Part shown: piece by piece, positions 52,484 through 61,900 of the stretch
Numbering within the stretch: position 1 is the stretch's first letter
How the letters are laid out: the number at the start of each line of letters is the position of its first letter
NCBI GenBank assembly: GCA_963846885.1
Contig: CAWJXS010000005.1
Span: 1-64,000 of the forward strand
Direction: 5' to 3'
DNA length: 64,000 nucleotides
Source of the DNA: RPQJ01 sp963846885
GTDB taxonomy: Bacteria > Pseudomonadota > Gammaproteobacteria > Steroidobacterales > Steroidobacteraceae
The notes under the pieces: model-generated
Database searches by the model: none
What the model saw: the letters and a program-made list of their open reading frames with translations, nothing else
Told to the model about the DNA's origin: nothing
Program-made: the position numbers and the translations under genes

Positions 52484-53206
52484 TCAGCAAGGAACGTCGG
52501 GGTCGTCGCGCCCGCCACGCCGGTGCGCAGGCCGCGGCCGACGGCTCGTCGCGCCGTAGCGCACGAGGGCCGGCTCACGTTCGCAGCGGCCGAGCAGGCA
52601 CAGGCCCGACGAATAGGCCCAGTGGAGGTCGTCCATGCCGGTTCCCGTGGCAGCGCCAGCCAGCATGCTCCAGAAGTGCGCATGACTCGGCCAGCGGGGA
52701 CGCACCAGTCCCTGCCACGAGGCCCAGCTGAACGCCTCGGACGGCGAGAGCGCGGACAATCTGCTCTCGCTCGTCGGAGCCAGGCCGAACGCGATCCGCG
52801 AGGCCAGCGGCACCCCCTCTGCCAGGCGTCGCACCACGCCCAACGCCACCAGCCCGAACGACCGCCGGGCCTCGTTCTGGGATCGGTTCGTGCCCGGCCA
52901 CTCCGCATCGCCCACTGCCGCTGCCTGCCAACAGGGTGGCGGCTCGTCCAGGGCCGGCAGGCAGAGTTCGAACAGCGCGAGCGGCGTCCAGGCAGCCCGT
53001 TCCAGCGCCTCGGGTGCGGCCTGTTCGAATCGCAGGACCGTCGGGGCGGGCAACTGGAACCAGTTGTCCGCACGGAGGACGGGGTCGAGGGCGTGCGTCA
53101 GGAACAGCCGGTTGAGGTCCGCGATATCCCGGCGAACGGCGTGATTTAGCAGGTTGCCCTGGTGGCCGCTGCCGGCGTGGGGGGCGGTCGGCTTTGACTC
53201 AGACAT
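52484..53206 (-). CDS. Hypothetical protein divergent from an FlhC-like regulator
   Basis: 240 residues, no recognised family. It has a helical N-terminal part (HAVRRDIADLNRLFLTHALD), a Trp-rich middle (FSWASWQGLVRPRWPSHAHF) and an Arg-rich tail ending RRGGRDDPDVPC. No membrane span or signal peptide. It faces the FlhC-like gene across 110 bp with two palindromic operators, so it is probably controlled with or by that regulator. This pairing is the strongest clue to its role. Confidence 0.65.
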   Translation of the reverse strand: MSESKPTAPHAGSGHQGNLLNHAVRRDIADLNRLFLTHALDPVLRADNWFQLPAPTVLRFEQAAPEALERAAWTPLALFELCLPALDEPPPCWQAAAVGDAEWPGTNRSQNEARRSFGLVALGVVRRLAEGVPLASRIAFGLAPTSESRLSALSPSEAFSWASWQGLVRPRWPSHAHFWSMLAGAATGTGMDDLHWAYSSGLCLLGRCEREPALVRYGATSRRPRPAHRRGGRDDPDVPC

Positions 53207-53221
53207 GATCTAAACTCCGTA

Positions 53222-53286
53222 TATGGTCCAAATAGACCATATATGGATATAGATTGTCACCTATGGTCTGAACAGACCATATATGG
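53222..53286. promoter_or_regulatory. Two palindromic operators in a divergent promoter
   Basis: Two copies of TATGGTC-n6-GACCATA lie exactly 40 bp apart. Copy 1 is 53222-53241 with centre CAAATA, extended by TATGG to 53246. Copy 2 is 53262-53281 with centre TGAACA, extended likewise to 53286. Copies agree at 17 of 20 positions, and 40 bp puts them on roughly the same helix face. They lie between the hypothetical gene (start 53206) and the FlhC-like gene (start 53316), the expected place for an operator of either or both. Confidence 0.8.
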
Positions 53287-53315
53287 CCAATAACACTGAG
53301 AATGGGAGAAGGGCC

Positions 53316-53861
53316 ATGAGGATCACCGACAGCCGGTATGACCGCGATCGACTGCGGCTGGCAATCACCTACCGGATGATCGCGCTGGAGGCACGCACGC
53401 GCACCATCCGGCTGGCAACGCAGCTGTCGGACGACCGCATCCGGCGCATGTATCGCGATTACTTCGCCACGCTCGGCGGCAATCGCGTCCGCCGCCGGCG
53501 GGGCAAGTCACCGCGGCAGATGTCCTTCTTCCGGCGCTCGCTGGAACACGAACAGCAGGCGGCCTTGCTCGGCGCCCTGCTGCAGCTTTGCGGCCTGCTG
53601 ACCGCGTATCCCGCCGGGTTCCGTCCGGTGCTGGAGGACGTGGGCCGCTTCTGCGACGTCTACGAGACCTACCTCGGACTGTGGCCCGACGCGCACATCA
53701 CGTTCGAGCACGCGTGGCACCTGTGGCAAGTGTTCTGCCGCAATGACGAGATCGTGCTGTCGCGGTGTCCGGACTGCGAATCTGCGTGGGTGCGGGACAC
53801 GCTGGAGATACTTCCCGACAATTGCTCGGCATGCCGGCGCGGTCCCGCAGCCGACGGTTGA
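53316..53861 (+). CDS. FlhC-like transcriptional regulator
   Basis: 181 residues from MRITDSRYDRDRLRLAITYR, with GGGAGAAGGG just upstream; an ATG at 53283 lies in operator copy 2. The sequence resembles FlhC: helical domain with RMIALEARTRTIRLAT, a motif QMSFFRRSLEHEQQAALL, and a C-terminal zinc site, RCPDC, 15 residues, CSAC, matching the four-cysteine site of FlhC. FlhC with FlhD activates flagellar genes; FlhC-like proteins also control conjugative elements. No flhD or flagellar genes are in the window, so the target is unknown. The paired operators suggest local control of its divergent neighbour. Confidence 0.8.
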   Translation: MRITDSRYDRDRLRLAITYRMIALEARTRTIRLATQLSDDRIRRMYRDYFATLGGNRVRRRRGKSPRQMSFFRRSLEHEQQAALLGALLQLCGLLTAYPAGFRPVLEDVGRFCDVYETYLGLWPDAHITFEHAWHLWQVFCRNDEIVLSRCPDCESAWVRDTLEILPDNCSACRRGPAADG

Positions 53862-53918
53862 GCAGGGCAAGGGCGGCGGGCGCGCTAGACTTGTGCCCCC
53901 TCCGCGAGCCCGCCCGTC

Positions 53919-54872
53919 TTGCCACGTCCCATCAACGTCTTCGCCGGACCCTATCTCGACCGCATCGCGCACCTGCGCAAGGATGCGGCGTTCGTGGAGG
54001 CGACACTCGGCAGCGCCCGCGTCCGCATCGTCGCCGTGCACGATGCACGCATCCTCATCCAGCGCAGTACCGAGGGGTGGTCCCCTGCGTACCTGGGTGG
54101 AACGGAAGCCGAACGCCTCGAGTTGCGCTCGACCGACCTCGTCATGCTCGGTCGGCGTGACGAATTCGTTTACTTCGCAGCGGAAATCGTGGACCCCGCC
54201 CCGGTGCAGGCGGATCCCGCCGTGGCGCGCTTCGAGGACCTCCGCGTCGCCGGCGGCTTGCTGCCCGCCGACGAGGCAGGCGTGCTCGCGTACGCGCGGG
54301 CCATGCTTTACTGGCGCAGCCGTCATCGGTTCTGCGGCGCGTGCGGCGCGCCGACCCGCAGCGCGAGCGCCGGGCACGTCATGAAGTGCACCAACGACGC
54401 CTGCGCCATCGATCATTTCCCGCGGCTCGATCCAGCGATCATCGTGCTGGTCACGGACGGCGAGCGCGCGCTGCTCGGTCGCCAGGCCTCGTGGCCTCCC
54501 GGTCGCTATTCCACGATTGCCGGCTTCGTCGAACCGGGCGAAAGCCTCGAAGACGCCGTAGCCCGTGAGGTGCTGGAGGAAACGGGCGTCGCGGTGAGCG
54601 AATGCGAGTATCACTCGTCGCAGCCGTGGCCGTTTCCTTCGTCGCTCATGATCGGATTCACCGCACGAGCCGCTGCCGACGCAGTGCCGCAGGCAGACGA
54701 AGAACTCGAAGACGTGCGCTGGTTCACGCGCGCGGAAATCGCAGCCGGGTTTCCCGGGTTGCCCCCGCCGTTGTCGGTCTCGTTCCGCCTCATCGAACAC
54801 TGGTACGACGCCGCCTCGCCAATTCCTCTGGCCCAGACCGCAGGCGTGACGCACTGGGGCTCGCGGCGCTGA
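53919..54872 (+). CDS. nudC: NAD(+)/NADH pyrophosphatase NudC
   Basis: 317 residues with a TTG start. The NudC zinc ribbon is HRFCGACGAPT with the second half MKCTNDACA. The Nudix box is GFVEPGESLEDAVAREVLEE, with TGV after it, and SQPWPFPSSLMIGF is the NudC-specific SQPWPFPxS motif. It hydrolyses NADH and removes NAD caps from RNA 5' ends. The gene follows the FlhC-like gene by 57 bp, in the opposite functional context. Confidence 0.94.
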   Translation: MPRPINVFAGPYLDRIAHLRKDAAFVEATLGSARVRIVAVHDARILIQRSTEGWSPAYLGGTEAERLELRSTDLVMLGRRDEFVYFAAEIVDPAPVQADPAVARFEDLRVAGGLLPADEAGVLAYARAMLYWRSRHRFCGACGAPTRSASAGHVMKCTNDACAIDHFPRLDPAIIVLVTDGERALLGRQASWPPGRYSTIAGFVEPGESLEDAVAREVLEETGVAVSECEYHSSQPWPFPSSLMIGFTARAAADAVPQADEELEDVRWFTRAEIAAGFPGLPPPLSVSFRLIEHWYDAASPIPLAQTAGVTHWGSRR

Positions 54873-54888
54873 CGAACCTGGGCAACGC

Positions 54889-55659
54889 GTGTCACTGGAA
54901 ATCTTTCTCGTCCTGATCGCCGCGTTCGGCGCCGGCTTCATCGACGCCCTGGCGGGCGGCGGCGGCCTGATCCAGTTGCCCGCGCTGTTTGCCACGTTTC
55001 CCAACGCCGCGCACACCACCCTGCTCGGGACGGGCAAGCTCGCCGGGTTTGCCGGTACGTGCAGCGCGATTGCCCGCTTCATCCGGCACGTCAAGCTCGA
55101 CTGGAACCTGCTGCTGCCTGCGGCGGCGGGGGCTTTCGCCGCCGCATTGCTGGGCGCCTGGCTCGCCACTGGCATTTCGCCCGAGCGGTTTCGCGCGCTG
55201 GTACCGCTGCTGCTCACCTTCGTTCTGATCTATACGCTGCTCAACAAGGATCTAGGCCAGCACCACGAGCCACGCCCCGTCGATGCGCGAGCGCAATGGC
55301 TGGCGGCGGGAACGGCGGGCGTCATCGGCCTGTACGACGGATTTTTCGGCCCCGGCACCGGCAGCTTCCTGGTGTTCCTGTTCGTGCGTTTCTTCGGTCT
55401 CGACTTCCTGCACGCTTCCGCCTCGGCCAAGATCGTGAACGCGTCGACCAATGCGGCCGCGATCATCCTGTTCGGCCTGACCGGCGAGCTGTTCTGGCTG
55501 CTGGGCCTCGCGATGTCCGTCTGCAATATCGCCGGTGCGCAGTTCGGCAGCCACCTTGCGATCCGGCGCGGCAGCGCGCTGGTGCGCAAGGTGTTCCTGG
55601 TCGTGGTGGGCGCCCTGATCACCAAAACCGCCTGGGACGCCCTCCAACTGCACCTGTGA
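54889..55659 (+). CDS. TSUP-family (TauE/SafE) membrane transporter
   Basis: 256 residues with a GTG start, and about seven to eight hydrophobic segments. The family motifs are GAGFIDALAGGGGLIQLPAL at the N-terminus, LGTGKLAGFAGT, GLYDGFFGPGTGSFLVFLFV in the middle (the second repeat's GxxxGFFGPGtG) and ASAKIVNASTNAAA. The pattern is that of YfcA-like TSUP proteins, proposed to export sulfite or organosulfonates. Substrate not established. It starts 17 bp after nudC. Confidence 0.9.
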   Translation: MSLEIFLVLIAAFGAGFIDALAGGGGLIQLPALFATFPNAAHTTLLGTGKLAGFAGTCSAIARFIRHVKLDWNLLLPAAAGAFAAALLGAWLATGISPERFRALVPLLLTFVLIYTLLNKDLGQHHEPRPVDARAQWLAAGTAGVIGLYDGFFGPGTGSFLVFLFVRFFGLDFLHASASAKIVNASTNAAAIILFGLTGELFWLLGLAMSVCNIAGAQFGSHLAIRRGSALVRKVFLVVVGALITKTAWDALQLHL

Positions 55660-55732
55660 GCCGACATCGCGCCCGGACGGTCAGTAGAATGATCGTGCAA
55701 AGCTTTCCCCTGGCGGCCGAGGTGCATACCGG

Positions 55733-56338
55733 ATGGACTTCTCGTGGACGACTTTCGCTGGCATCGCGCTTGGCATCGGCCTGGCCGCCGCCACGGGCAT
55801 CCGCGTATTCCTGCCCCTGCTGATCGCCGGCCTTGCAGCGCACGGCGGCTACATCCCGCTGTCGGAGAATTTCCAGTGGCTGGCCAGCACGCCGGCGCTC
55901 GTCATGCTCGGCACGGCAGCCGTCGCCGAAACGCTTGCGTACTACATTCCTGGCGTGGACCACCTGCTCGACGTGATCGCGAGTCCCGCCGCGCTGGTGG
56001 CTGGCGCCGTGGCCAGCGCAGCCGTGATGACGGACCTGCCGCCAAGCATCGTCTGGCCCGTCGCGATCATCGGCGGCAGCGGCATCGCAGGTCTGACCAA
56101 AGGCGGCTCGGCACTCATTCGCGCCAAATCTGGCCTGATGACTGGCGGGCTCGGCAATCCCGCCGTCTCCACGGTCGAGACGATCGGTGCGACCGGGTTG
56201 TCGCTGTTTGCGATTGCGCTGCCCATCGTCGCGCTGGTGGCCATCGTCGCACTGCTCTACTGGGTGGTGCGCAAGACGGGTCGGCTGCTGTTCGGCCGCA
56301 GCGCAGCGTCCAGCGCGCCCGCAGCCAGGGAGCCGTGA
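55733..56338 (+). CDS. DUF4126 domain membrane protein
   Basis: 201 residues, five or six hydrophobic segments. DUF4126 features: GIGLAAATGIRVFLPLLIAG at the N-terminus, a YYIPGVDHLLDVIASPAAL loop, and GGSGIAGLTKGGSALIRAKS followed by TTGGLGNP-like MTGGLGNPAVSTVE. Function unknown. In the same direction and close to its neighbours (73 bp from the TSUP gene, 9 bp before NRDE), probably one transcription unit. Confidence 0.87.
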   Translation: MDFSWTTFAGIALGIGLAAATGIRVFLPLLIAGLAAHGGYIPLSENFQWLASTPALVMLGTAAVAETLAYYIPGVDHLLDVIASPAALVAGAVASAAVMTDLPPSIVWPVAIIGGSGIAGLTKGGSALIRAKSGLMTGGLGNPAVSTVETIGATGLSLFAIALPIVALVAIVALLYWVVRKTGRLLFGRSAASSAPAAREP

Positions 56339-56347
56339 GCGGGGCTT

Positions 56348-57142
56348 ATGTGCTTGCTGGTGCTCGCATGGCAGTGCCACCCGCGCTTCCGGCTCATCGT
56401 CGCCGCGAACCGTGACGAATTTCATGAGCGTGCCGCCGCCGCGCTCGGCTGGTGGCCGGACGAATCGCACATCCTGGCGGGCCGGGACCTGCGCGGTTCA
56501 GGCACGTGGATGGGCGTGTCGCGTGCAGGCCGCTTCGGCGTGGTGACCAACTTTCGCGAGCTCGAGCGTGCGGCGCCGGACGCACCGTCCCGCGGCGACC
56601 TCGTCGCGGGTTTCCTTGGCGCGCCTGCGGCTTCGCCGCTGGCATACCTCGATTCGCTGCGCCCGCGCGCGTCGCGATACGCGGGCTTCAACCTGCTGCT
56701 CGGCGGTCCGGATTCTCTTTATTACCATTCGAACCGTGACGGACAGGAACCGCGGCGGCTCGAGCGCGGCGTGTACGGGCTCAGCAACCACTGGCTGGAT
56801 TCGCCGTGGCCCAAGTTGTTGCGCAGCCGCGCGCGCCTCGCGGAACTGGTGGCCGCCGATCGCGTCGAACCCGAGACACTGTTCGCGCTGCTCGCCGACC
56901 GGACGCCGGCCGACCTCGACGAGACTCCGGACACCGGCCTGCCGCCCGATTGGGAGCGCGCGTTGTCTTCACCCTTCGTAATGCATGACCGTTATGGCAC
57001 CCGCTGCTCGACCGTGCTGCTCGTCGGGCACGACGGTCGAACCACGGTTCTGGAGCGACGTTTCGACGCGAATGGCGCGCTGACGGGCGCGACGCGCCTC
57101 GCGTTCACGGCGCAAGACGCCTTGGCACCGCAGGCTGCATGA
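56348..57142 (+). CDS. NRDE-family protein
   Basis: 264 residues. The N-terminus starts MCLLVLAWQ, with an N-terminal Cys after Met, and contains the family motif AANRDEFHER. A later block is GTWMGVSRAGRFGVVTNFRE. This matches the NRDE (TANGO2-like) family, which has an Ntn-hydrolase-like N-terminal cysteine; in eukaryotes TANGO2 affects lipid and heme metabolism, but no bacterial activity is established. The stop overlaps the tamA start (ATGA). Confidence 0.92.
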   Translation: MCLLVLAWQCHPRFRLIVAANRDEFHERAAAALGWWPDESHILAGRDLRGSGTWMGVSRAGRFGVVTNFRELERAAPDAPSRGDLVAGFLGAPAASPLAYLDSLRPRASRYAGFNLLLGGPDSLYYHSNRDGQEPRRLERGVYGLSNHWLDSPWPKLLRSRARLAELVAADRVEPETLFALLADRTPADLDETPDTGLPPDWERALSSPFVMHDRYGTRCSTVLLVGHDGRTTVLERRFDANGALTGATRLAFTAQDALAPQAA

Positions 57143-58965
57143 CACGTCGGCACACATACCTCCTGCGTTCAGGTGTGCGCAGTGGGCCGCTGTTCGCGGT
57201 GCTCGCGTGCCTGCTCGGATGGGGCATTGCCATGCCCGCCTGGTCGGCGCCCCTGCTCGGCTTGAACAAGGGCCGTATCGACATCCGGGTCGATGGCGTT
57301 CCGGACGCGATGGCGGACAACGTGCGCTCCTATCTGACACTGTCGCGCTACGTGACGCGCGACGACCTCACCGATCCGCAGGTGCGCAGGCTCGCCGATC
57401 GCGCGGTCGACGAAGCGGCCGATGCCTTGCGCCCTTTTGGTTACTACGCGCCCACCATCCGCAGCCGCACGAGCTGGGACGACCCGCGCTGGATCGTCCG
57501 CCTCAAGATCACGCCGGGCGAGCCCGTGACGATGAAGACCGTGGACGTCGAGATCGTCGGCGCGGGCGCGAGCGACAAGTCGCTCACGAGTTTGCGCACC
57601 ACCACGCCGCTGCAGCCTGGCTCCCGCCTCGACCACACGAGTTACGAGGAGCTCAAGGCCTCGCTGTTGCGCACCGCCCGCGACCGCGGCTTCCTCGACG
57701 CAACCCTGACGCGCCGCGAGCTGATCGTGAACCCGACCGATCTCACGGCGGACGCCCGCATCACGCTCGATACCGGGGGGCGTTACGAATTCGGCGCGCT
57801 GCAGCTGGAACAGGGCGTGATCGACGATGACCTGCTGCGTGCATACATCCGCTTTGCGCCGGGGCAGCCCTACTCGCCCGACCAGCTGAACGCGACACAG
57901 TACGCGCTCGAGGACAGCAATTTTTTCTCGACGGTCGTGGTCACTCCCGGCGAGCGCGACAAGGCCACCCTGACGGTGCCGGTGCACGTGCACGTCGAGC
58001 AGATCAAGCGCCACCGTTACGCCGTCAATGCGGGCTATGGCACCGATACGGGCATACGCGGCCAGTTCACCTGGGACAATCGGCTGATCAACAAGCGCGG
58101 GCACCGCTCCCGGGTCGAGCTCACCGCTTCCGAGATCCGCTACGAAGCGATTGCACGCTACGCGATTCCCATAGGCGACCCGAGCCTCGAGAAACTCGAG
58201 TTCACGCTCGGCTACACCGATGAGGAAATCGGCGACCTGCAGAGCGAGCGCGTCGAACTCACCGGCGGCCTCACGCAGGTCTTCGGCAAATGGCAGCAGG
58301 TGATGTTCCTGCGCCTGAACGACGAGCGCACCACGTTTCCCGACGGGTCGTCCGACCAGGCGCTGCTGCTGATCCCCGGTATCAGCTATGCGAGCCTGCC
58401 GCCCAACTTCCTCACCGGCTGGGTGCGCGATGCCGCGTACTACGTCGAGCTGAGCGGCAGTCCTGCGACACTCGGTTCCGACGCGTCGTACCTGCGCTTC
58501 TACGGACGAGCCGAGCGTGTGTGGCCGATCACCGGTCCGTGGTACGTGCGCGGGCGTGCCGAGTTCGGCACCAGCTGGGTCGACGATTTCTCCGAGCTGC
58601 CTGCCTCGCAACGGTTCTTCGCTGGCGGCGACCGCAGCGTGCGCGGCTTCGGCCTGAACGAGCTGAGCCCCCCATTGCCACCGGGCGATCCTCGTTCGAC
58701 CTCAAGCGGCCAGGGCACGGGCGGCGAACACAAGGTCGTCGCCAGCGTCGAGTTTGAAAGGGATTTTCCGCGGAACTTCCGCGGCGCCGTGTTCTTCGAT
58801 ACCGGCAACGCCTTCAACGACTGGAGCACGCCGCTCGAGTACTCGGTGGGCCTCGGCGTGCGCTGGAAACTGCCGATGCTGATGATCGGCGTCGACATCG
58901 CGCAGGCACTGTCGGAATCCGGCAAGAACCCGCGGTTCCACCTGAACATCACCCAGGTACTCTAG
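57139..58965 (+). CDS. tamA: TamA outer-membrane assembly factor (Omp85 family)
   Basis: 608 residues. A signal peptide is followed by POTRA domains (GVPDAMADNVRSYL, YYAPTIRS, KTVDVEIVGAG, LKASLLRTARDRGFLDA) and a C-terminal barrel with the Omp85 signature: NEL-type FFAGGDRSVRGFGLNELSP and DTGNAFNDW. TamA spans the outer membrane and acts with TamB to deliver or insert outer-membrane proteins, and to move phospholipids. It overlaps the NRDE gene start-to-stop; tamB starts one base after its stop. Confidence 0.95.
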   Translation: MTRRHTYLLRSGVRSGPLFAVLACLLGWGIAMPAWSAPLLGLNKGRIDIRVDGVPDAMADNVRSYLTLSRYVTRDDLTDPQVRRLADRAVDEAADALRPFGYYAPTIRSRTSWDDPRWIVRLKITPGEPVTMKTVDVEIVGAGASDKSLTSLRTTTPLQPGSRLDHTSYEELKASLLRTARDRGFLDATLTRRELIVNPTDLTADARITLDTGGRYEFGALQLEQGVIDDDLLRAYIRFAPGQPYSPDQLNATQYALEDSNFFSTVVVTPGERDKATLTVPVHVHVEQIKRHRYAVNAGYGTDTGIRGQFTWDNRLINKRGHRSRVELTASEIRYEAIARYAIPIGDPSLEKLEFTLGYTDEEIGDLQSERVELTGGLTQVFGKWQQVMFLRLNDERTTFPDGSSDQALLLIPGISYASLPPNFLTGWVRDAAYYVELSGSPATLGSDASYLRFYGRAERVWPITGPWYVRGRAEFGTSWVDDFSELPASQRFFAGGDRSVRGFGLNELSPPLPPGDPRSTSSGQGTGGEHKVVASVEFERDFPRNFRGAVFFDTGNAFNDWSTPLEYSVGLGVRWKLPMLMIGVDIAQALSESGKNPRFHLNITQVL

Positions 58966-58966
58966 G

Positions 58967-61900
58967 GTGCGACGCCGTTCAATGTTCCTGGTCGGGATGC
59001 TGCTGGTACTGGCCGGCGCGATCGCATGGTTCATGCACTGGCAGTTGTTCACGCAGCAGGGTCTCGACTTTGCGTTGGCGCAGTTGAAGCGCGTACCGGG
59101 CATGCAGATCGAAGTGCGCGGTGCGCGCGGCACGCTGGCGGGCTCGCTGGCCGCGGACCAGATCACCGTAGACCACGCAGCGGCGTACATCGTCGTTCGC
59201 GGCTTCAGCGTCAACCCGGACCCGAGCGGGCTCATCATCGGACACGTGGGCCTCGAAGACCTGTCCGTGGCGCGAATCGACGTCACGCTCAAGGAGCGCC
59301 CGCCGCAGCCCGATAAACCGCTGTATTTCCTGCCCACGGGATTGCGCATCAGCGCGCCGGGATTCCGGATCGGCCCGACCGCCGTGACGCTGGCGAGCGG
59401 ACAGCGCATCGACGCGCGCGCAGTCACCGGTTCGCTCAGCCTTACACGCTGGCGGCTCGATGTGGATCCCGTCGACGTGCAGGGCCCCGCGGGCCGTGTC
59501 ACAGGCAACCTGGCATTGCGGGCGATGCAACCGCTGGGACTGCGCACTGATCTCCGCGGCGAATGGCGACTGCCGGGCGATGCGTACGAGTACCGCTTCC
59601 GCGTAGTGACGAGCGGCAACCTCGACCGGCTTGGCACAGACCTCTACCTGGACGCTCCCGCGAAGTTGACTTTCGTCGGTACGCTGCTCGACCTGACGGA
59701 ACAACCGCGCGCCGAAGGCACTTTGCGCATGACGGATTTCGACGGTTCGCCGTGGGTGCCGGCCCAGCGCTTTCCGCAACTCACGGGCACGATCACGCTC
59801 GCCGCGGGCGTTGCGTCGCTGGGGCTCGACGGCACGCTTACGTCACCCGCTTTGCCCGACCAGCAATTGCGCCTGCAGGGCGCGGGCCGGTGGACCGACG
59901 GCACGATTTCGCTGGCGGACGTGCGGCTGTGGCTGCCGCGCAGCGGCCTGTCGGTGACGACCAACGGCACCGTGACGCTGCCCGCTGACGACGCGCCGGA
60001 GGGCACGCTGCCGCGGCTGGACCTCAGCGGCGAATGGTCTGCGCTGCGCTGGCCGGTCGTCGGTGACGACGAGGCGATCGTGCAGAGTCCGCAAGGCGTG
60101 TACACCATCGCGGGTTCGTTGCCGTACCAGTTCACGTCACGCGCGCAGGTCGAAGGACAGGCGCTGCCACCGGTCAGTTTCGCCGCGGCGGGCGTGGTCG
60201 ATCGTGACGGCGTCGTGCTCGACCGGTTCGAGGGGTACGCCTTGCGCGGGCGCATCGATGGCCGCGGCAAACTCGCGTGGACCGGGACGCAGGCGTGGAA
60301 TTTCGACGTCGACGCCAAAGGCCTCGCGATCGGTGACCTGCGGCCCGGCGTCGAGGGTCGCGTGAGCGCCAAGGGCTCGATCGCTGGCACGGGACTCACC
60401 GCGACAGCACCATGGACCGCCCGACTGGCGTCGATGTCGGGCACGCTGTTCGGCCGGCCCGTGACAGGTCGCGGCGAGATTGCCCATCGCGACGGCAACT
60501 TCGACCTCAGGAACGTCCGCATAGCAAACGGCGAGTCCTTCGCCGACATCGACGGCCGCGTCGGCGCGACAGCGCTCGACCTCAAGTGGAACCTCGACTT
60601 GCGTTCACTGGCGGTCGCCGTGCCCGGGATGAGCGGCCACCTGGTCTCGCGCGGCACTGCCCGGGGTACACCGCAGCGACCCGCGATTGTCGGCACTGCG
60701 CGGGTGCGGAACTTTGCTTACGGAGCAGTGACCATCGCGTCACTCGACGCCGAAGCGGATATCGACGTGAGCGACCAGCGCCGCTCGAGCATCGCCTTCA
60801 GCGCGGACGCGATCGAAGCGTCGGGCCTCCAGTTCGATTCTGCCCGCGGCGGCCTCGAAGGCTTGCTCAGCGATCACCGCATCAACGTGAACTTCGCTTC
60901 GCCCGGCGATCCGGAACGTCGCATCACGGAATTCCGCGGCGCGCTGCAGGCGGAAGGCCGCTATGACATGGAGCGCACCGAATGGGCCGGCGACCTGTCG
61001 CGGGTGGACGTCGATTTCGCCGAAGGCGCCGCGCGACTCATCCAGCCCGCTGCATTGGTGCTTGGGCCTTCGTTCCAGCGCGCAGCGCCGCTGTGCCTGC
61101 GCACGGACGACGATGCGCGGCTCTGCATCGAAGGCGAACACCGGGCGCAACCGCTGGCGTGGCGCATGATCTACAGCGCCTCCGACTGGCCGCTGCAGCG
61201 CCTCCTGCGTTCGCTGCTCGGCTGGCGTGAGTTCGACGGTCGCCTGCAGGCCAGCGGCTGGGCCGAAAAGGTGCCCGGCAAGGACTGGGTCGGCGGCACG
61301 ACGCTGCTCGTGCACGAGCCCGTCATCAACGTGCCGCGTAACAAGTTCCGCGTCGAGCGCGTGCGCCTCGGCAGCAGCCGGTTCGATGTGCTGGCAGAAG
61401 CGGACGAGATTCGCGCGACTCTCGACATCGACGTCGACGAGTCCACCCAGATCCAGGGCGAGGCCCTGGTCGCTCGCCGGACGGGTGACCTGCTCAATTC
61501 GCCGCTGAGCGGCCAGATCAAGGGCACGTCCTCGGCGATCAAGGTGCTGCCGCTGCTCGTGCCGGAAGTGGACCGCGCGGCCGGAGAGCTCGAGGGCAAC
61601 GTCGTACTCGGCGGCATCGTGGGCGAGCCGACGTTCAACGGCGACTTCAAGATTCGCGACGCGGTGATCGAGCTGTATCGCACCAACCTCAAGGTGACGA
61701 ACCTGCAGGCCGACGGGCGTTTCTCCGGCGAAACGCTCACGTTCGACGCGAGCGGACAGACGCCGAAGGGCGGGCTGACGGTCGATGGTCGCTTCACGTG
61801 GCCGGAAGGCGTCATGACCGGCTCGATGCGGCTGCGCGGCGACGGGCTGCTCGTGGCAGACACACCAGAGCTGCGGATCCTCGCCTCGCCCGACATCGTG

